9,456 nucleotides of DNA from positions 1-9,456 of the forward strand of contig JAAFHM010000172.1 in the NCBI GenBank assembly GCA_013298375.1, given 5' to 3'. Below, in pieces: positions 5,859 to 9,456 of this stretch (position 1 is its first letter; every line of letters starts with the position of its first letter). The notes below the pieces were generated by a model. That model was not told the DNA's origin, did no database searches, and saw only the letters and a program-made list of their open reading frames with translations. A program made the position numbers and the translations under genes. Origin of the DNA: Ignavibacteria bacterium (GTDB taxonomy: Bacteria > Bacteroidota > Ignavibacteria > Kapaibacteriales > UBA4661).

Positions 5859-8800
5859 TTAGAACGAAATTTTCAAACCAGCGGTAACGCCCATTGTTGA
5901 CGGAACGCCGCCATAATCCAGACCGTTCGAGCCTGCGCCACGCACACCTGCACCAGAGACGGAAACCTCCGGATCCATACCAGTATAGCGCGTAAACAAG
6001 AGCAGATTGCGCCCGTTGACAAAAAATTCCAATTCACGAATCGGAAGACCCATGCTGGAAAGCGTTTCTTTGGTCAAACGGTACGACAAATTCACCGTGC
6101 GCAAGCGCACCCATGAGCCATCTTCCACAAAATTGGAACCAGCCGCAGCAAAGGTGAAACGGTAGTATGCTTCGGTGAGTTCTACTTCACGGGTGTTCGT
6201 CACCCAAGCATCGGGCGCATTCACATCCGTTTGAGCGCGATTTCGCACGACACCATCCAAGACAACTTTTTTGTAGCGATCAAGTGTACGTGGACTCATG
6301 CCTGCGCGAACCATGTCCCAATCCGTGCCGTTGACGACTTTGCCGCCGATGCGAATATCCCACAAGAACGAGAATGTCAAAGCGCCAAAAAATTGAAAGC
6401 TGTTATTAAAGCCGATAATCGCGTCGGGTTGGCGGTTTCCGCCGTAATTCCAAACGCCGGAACTGATGGGTGTTGGTAATCCATTCGCGCTGTCAATGAT
6501 GATTTTGCCTTGCGGATTGCGGTTGTAATCATTCATGGCAATAGCTTGCAATGGTTGTCCCGGGAAGGCAGAGCCACGCACGTTGTCAATGACCCACGCA
6601 TCAGATTGGTTCAACTCCGTCAGTACCGATGGGAGTTCGGTCACGCGACTTTGGTTGGCGGTGTAATTCAGACCAACATCCCAGCGAAAACCTGACGAGC
6701 GCACGGGTGTTGCATTAAGAGCCACTTCCAAGCCTCTGTTTTCGACTGTTCCACCGTTCAAATACGCAAAAATAAAGCCGGATGCTTGGCTAATGCGTGG
6801 CGCTATAAGCTGATTAAACGTGTTTTGCTGATAAACCGCCGCGTCAAGATTCAGTGCGCCCTCGAAAAAGCGCAAATCTACGCCGATTTCCGCCGATTGC
6901 GTAATTTCGGGCTTGAGAATCGGATTGCCTGCCCAAAAGTCGTTGCGGAAACCCGCACCAAGATAGGTGTTGCTTGTTAGTGCGGTGTTGGTGCGGTATG
7001 GCGTGGCATCTTTTCCTACTTGTGCTACCGAAGCACGAATTTTACCATAACTCAAAATATCGCCACGTCCGAAATCTTCCGTGAACACGTAGCCCACATC
7101 AAGAGCTGGGTAAAAATATGAGCGGCTGGCAATCGGCAACGCAGACGACCAGTCGTTGCGCCCGCGCAAACTGACGAAGAGTTTATTTTGCCAGCTTAAA
7201 TTTGCCTGCGCAAATAGACCAATTAATCGCTTGTCGGTAATCCGCTCCACAACACGGTTTTCGGTGTTGGGGGTGTTGTTGATGCTGATAAAATCAGGGT
7301 TGATGAACTGATTGCCGACGTAATCAAGCTGGTAATTGCGTGTGGCTTCTATCCAATTTCCCAGCAGCAACTCCCCTTCCAAGCCTTCCATTAGCTCTTT
7401 TTTGAAGGTGACGAGAAGTTGAGAATTGAGAATACGATTAAAGTTTTGCGATTGCGATACGCCGCCCAACACGAAACTTACGCCCGAATTGGCGTTGCGC
7501 AAGGATGTTCCCGGATAGCGAACGGATTTAGTCAATTCATGCGCAATATCCGTTCCGGCGATGTAGGTTACATTCAGCCAATCCGTCGGGTCATAGACGA
7601 TGCGCACATTGCCCAGCACACGATTAACGTCGTCGTTGATGGTGTTGTATTTGAGCGTCCAATAGGGATTGTCGGCATCATCAATCACCGCACCAGCAAG
7701 CAAGCGGCGGCGTGTGCCGTCGGGGTTTTCCCAATCGCTCATATTGTCATTGCGGGGCCAGTAAATCGTGCTTATCACAATGCCGCCCGAACTGCCGAAT
7801 AAGCCTGGTCCTTGTAGAGCTTTGTTTCCACCAGTGTTGGTGTAGTTGATAGAGGCTTGGATTTGCAATTTATCGGCAACTTTTGCGCCGCCATTGAAAC
7901 GGAGCGATGTGCGCGTCCAGTTGGTCGTCGGAACGATACCATTTTGGTCGGTGCGGTTGATAGAAACAAGGAAATTCGAGGTTTCATTTGCTCCCGAAGC
8001 TGAGAGATTATGCACCATGCTGAAAGCGGGTTTGAAGAGTCCACCCAAATTGTCATAGACGGACTCGCCCGGCTGGAAGCGTGGTCCCCATGAGCGACGG
8101 GTCACAGCGTCGTTAAAACCGTTTTGCCCCTGTTTGTACTGCGATTGCAATTGCGGCAAGCGATTAACCACATCGTAGGAAAAGGAGTTGTTGTAGGTTA
8201 CGTTAGTTGTGCCTTCTTTACCACGTTTGGTGGTAATCAGCACAACACCATTTGCTGCCCGTGAGCCGTAGAGCGCTGCTGCCGAGGGACCTTTCAAAAC
8301 GCTGATGCTTTCAATATCATCAGGATTGATGTCCACAGCACGGTTCGGGCTGGCAACGCTTCGAGCGACTTGCCCGTTGAGGGAACTTGTTCCTGCGCCT
8401 GTTTCGGTGGTGGTGGAGTTATCCATCGGCACACCGTCTATGATGAAAAGCGGTTGATTGTCGGAATCCACCGAATTGCCGCCGCGAATGATGATGCTGG
8501 ACGAGCCGCCCGGAGCGCCACCGGAATTGGTAATCTGTACCCCGGCAATACGTCCTTGCATAGCATTGACGATATTCGTTTGCTGGGATTCGGTGATTTC
8601 ACCTGCTTTGATGTCCTGCACGGCATAGTTCACGGCGCGCTTTTTCTGCTCAATGCCGAGTGCCGTCACAATCACATCCTCAAGCCGAACATCGTCCAGC
8701 GCCATTGCCACATCAATCGTGGTTTTGTCGCCGACTTTGATTTCTTGGGTAAGATGCCCAATGAGGCTAAAGACAAGTGTCGAACCATCCGGCACTTCGA

Positions 8801-8996
8801 TTTTGTAATCGCCATCGCGGTTTGCAATTGCGCCGATTTTGCGCCCTTTGACCACGATTTTTGCGCCCGGAAGCGCTGTTTTGGTGTCTTTGAAGATCAC
8901 CTTGCCTGTGACAGTGCGGTTTTGCGCCAACGCCGAAGCTGAAAACGCCGTAACCATGCAGCACAGAGCAATGCACAAAAGAAACATTCGTTTCAT
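5859..8996 (-). CDS. susC: SusC/RagA-family TonB-linked outer-membrane transporter
   Basis: This is a 22-strand-type outer-membrane barrel that imports a bound nutrient using TonB energy and works with the adjacent SusD-like lid. The 1045-residue product has a signal peptide cleaved near ALA/Q at 24-25. A carboxypeptidase-regulatory-like domain follows at about 27-100 (TVTGKV, ALPGAKIVVKG, DGDYKIEV). The TonB-box-like segment is LEDVIVTALG at 105-114. The plug (about 115-240) has MQGRIAGVQI, IIIRGGNS and PLFIIDGVP at 182-190. The remainder is barrel with typical signatures such as ILKPEITQSAEIGVD, ending in GLKISF with the terminal Phe usual for BAM-assembled barrels. There is no N-terminal STN domain, so direct FecR/ECF-sigma signalling is unlikely. 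The start fits the signal peptide; no Shine-Dalgarno site precedes it. First gene of the operon. Confidence 0.96.
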   Translation of the reverse strand: MKRMFLLCIALCCMVTAFSASALAQNRTVTGKVIFKDTKTALPGAKIVVKGRKIGAIANRDGDYKIEVPDGSTLVFSLIGHLTQEIKVGDKTTIDVAMALDDVRLEDVIVTALGIEQKKRAVNYAVQDIKAGEITESQQTNIVNAMQGRIAGVQITNSGGAPGGSSSIIIRGGNSVDSDNQPLFIIDGVPMDNSTTTETGAGTSSLNGQVARSVASPNRAVDINPDDIESISVLKGPSAAALYGSRAANGVVLITTKRGKEGTTNVTYNNSFSYDVVNRLPQLQSQYKQGQNGFNDAVTRRSWGPRFQPGESVYDNLGGLFKPAFSMVHNLSASGANETSNFLVSINRTDQNGIVPTTNWTRTSLRFNGGAKVADKLQIQASINYTNTGGNKALQGPGLFGSSGGIVISTIYWPRNDNMSDWENPDGTRRRLLAGAVIDDADNPYWTLKYNTINDDVNRVLGNVRIVYDPTDWLNVTYIAGTDIAHELTKSVRYPGTSLRNANSGVSFVLGGVSQSQNFNRILNSQLLVTFKKELMEGLEGELLLGNWIEATRNYQLDYVGNQFINPDFISINNTPNTENRVVERITDKRLIGLFAQANLSWQNKLFVSLRGRNDWSSALPIASRSYFYPALDVGYVFTEDFGRGDILSYGKIRASVAQVGKDATPYRTNTALTSNTYLGAGFRNDFWAGNPILKPEITQSAEIGVDLRFFEGALNLDAAVYQQNTFNQLIAPRISQASGFIFAYLNGGTVENRGLEVALNATPVRSSGFRWDVGLNYTANQSRVTELPSVLTELNQSDAWVIDNVRGSAFPGQPLQAIAMNDYNRNPQGKIIIDSANGLPTPISSGVWNYGGNRQPDAIIGFNNSFQFFGALTFSFLWDIRIGGKVVNGTDWDMVRAGMSPRTLDRYKKVVLDGVVRNRAQTDVNAPDAWVTNTREVELTEAYYRFTFAAAGSNFVEDGSWVRLRTVNLSYRLTKETLSSMGLPIRELEFFVNGRNLLLFTRYTGMDPEVSVSGAGVRGAGSNGLDYGGVPSTMGVTAGLKISF

Positions 8997-9124
8997 AATA
9001 CACTACGTTTGTTTGAAAAGAAAAAATGAGTTGGATTATCAGGAAATTCCCTCAACACCTTCTGCGGTCATGGCAGAACGTGTGAGTTTGGGAAGTATCG
9101 GAAACAGATAGTACGAAGGAAAAT

Positions 9125-9174
9125 CTGCTGCTCACATTACCCTCAATGTGAGGAACACACACACGTATCAGCAG
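9125..9174. repeat. Nested inverted repeats upstream of susC
   Basis: The inner pair CTCACATT (9131-9138) and AATGTGAG (9145-9152) is perfect with a 6-base centre. The outer pair CTGCTG (9125-9130) and CAGCAG (9169-9174) would stack on it, leaving a 16-base CA-rich bulge. As DNA, the inner part could be an operator: it has the CRP/FNR-like size but with the half-sites in reverse order. As RNA, it could fold in a long susC leader. Function is inferred only. Confidence 0.45.
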
Positions 9175-9191
9175 CATACGTTAGTTTTAGA

Positions 9192-9222
9192 CACCCGTAA
9201 CTTAATAAAGACGATGGTCAAA
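9192..9222 (-). promoter_or_regulatory. Weak candidate promoter for the susC operon
   Basis: On the minus strand TTTG (9222-9219) is followed after 19 bases by TACGGGTG (9199-9192). The spacing suits Bacteroidota promoters, but the -7 element matches TAnnTTTG poorly. If used, the susC leader would be about 190 bases and include the nested inverted repeats. Confidence 0.22.
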
Positions 9223-9295
9223 TGCAATGAAATACCGTTACGAAGAAAAAATCCCCGATATATCTGGCGCAATCATGAATACTGAATATGAACGG

Positions 9296-9316
9296 AAAAA
9301 GAGATACTTTCGTCTC
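9296..9316 (-). terminator. Possible weak terminator after the LuxR-type gene
   Basis: On the minus strand GAGAC-GAAA-GTATCTC can form a short bulged hairpin followed by TTTTT. It lies 4 bases past the stop at 9321. The stem is short and weak, so read-through into susC is possible. Confidence 0.3.
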
Positions 9317-9320
9317 ACCC

Positions 9321-9456
9321 TTACGACTTTCGCATTTTGATCATTGCCTCGGCACGGCTATGAACCTGAAGTTTGCGATAAATATTGTGAATATGTTTGC
9401 GCACGGTTTCGGCAGATAAAAATACTTCGGTGGCAATTTCTTTGTATTGATACCCC
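9321..9456 (-). CDS. LuxR/NarL-type transcriptional regulator, C-terminal 44 residues only
   Basis: Only the end of the gene lies in the window; its N-terminus is beyond the right edge. The visible residues are the helix-turn-helix of the LuxR/NarL (GerE) family: GYQYKEIATEVFLSAETV gives the scaffold and turn, and RKHIHNIYRKLQVHSRAEA is the recognition helix and following helix. The chain ends in MIKMRKS. The family binds DNA as dimers, most often as a response regulator of a two-component system, but the receiver or other sensor domain cannot be seen. It is on the same strand as susC, 324 bases upstream, and is a candidate regulator of that operon. This link is inferred from position only. 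Confidence 0.9.
   Translation of the reverse strand, partial: GYQYKEIATEVFLSAETVRKHIHNIYRKLQVHSRAEAMIKMRKS

Larger units (their letters stand above)
8997..9320. other. Non-coding spacer upstream of susC
   Basis: The 324 bases between the LuxR-type gene stop and the susC start hold no plausible gene on either strand. They contain a weak possible terminator next to the LuxR-type gene, a poor promoter candidate and a nested inverted repeat. TGTGAG occurs at 9081-9086 and 9147-9152, with its complement CTCACA at 9131-9136. I found no full TAnnTTTG element on the minus strand, so the susC promoter is not settled. Confidence 0.6.

Noticed and set aside
7419..7802. Plus-strand open frame of 127 codons inside susC
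   Set aside because: It lies wholly antisense to an intact SusC barrel, has no recognisable domain and no ribosome site; a shadow frame.
8370..8942. Plus-strand open frame of 190 codons opposite the SusC N-terminus
   Set aside because: It is antisense to the conserved plug and regulatory-like domain; its His/Cys-rich composition is what the reverse of this coding DNA gives.
9196..9242. Inverted pair CGTAAC/GTTACG in the susC spacer
   Set aside because: Only six bases with a long loop; expected by chance in a region of this size.

Overview
The window looks like chromosomal DNA from a Gram-negative member of the Bacteroidota/Chlorobiota (FCB) group. The best evidence is a SusC/SusD outer-membrane uptake pair. 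Supporting signs are a promoter whose -7 element fits the Bacteroidota pattern TAnnTTTG and a periplasmic TonB-C-domain protein. Several starts carry clear AAGGA-type Shine-Dalgarno sequences (888 on the minus strand, 3034 on the plus strand, 4236 on the minus strand). That is stronger than usual for classical Bacteroidia or Flavobacteriia and may point to an early-branching FCB lineage, but I cannot place it further from the sequence alone.

Layout. Positions 1-888 (minus) hold the N-terminal 296 residues of a CNT-family nucleoside transporter that runs off the left edge. A 262-bp divergent spacer rich in inverted repeats follows. On the plus strand come a ComF-like phosphoribosyltransferase-fold protein (1151-1897) and a secreted M15-family zinc peptidase (1984-2814). 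After an AT-rich gap with a strong promoter there is a small exported TonB C-terminal-domain protein (3034-3612). Two strong intrinsic terminators (3661-3697 and 3714-3746) separate this plus-strand block from a convergent minus-strand operon. Read in its own direction, that operon encodes a SusC-like TonB-dependent transporter (8996-5859), a SusD-like lipoprotein (5825-4278) and a small lipoprotein of unknown function (4236-3769). A 324-bp spacer with nested inverted repeats lies upstream of susC. The last 44 residues of a LuxR/NarL-type regulator, also on the minus strand, reach the right edge.

How the parts may work together. The SusC barrel and SusD lid should form a 'pedal-bin' nutrient importer at the outer membrane, energised by TonB. 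The third lipoprotein probably belongs to the same surface complex. No glycosidase, lyase, peptidase or anti-sigma gene lies in the operon, so the substrate cannot be inferred. The LuxR-type gene upstream is a candidate regulator. The TonB-C protein is a possible accessory, but it has its own promoter and no obvious membrane-retained linker. I saw no mobile elements, CRISPR arrays, tRNAs or rRNAs. Nothing here is clearly a new system; the most interesting points are the free TonB-C protein, the enzyme-free SusCD trio and the palindromic spacers.
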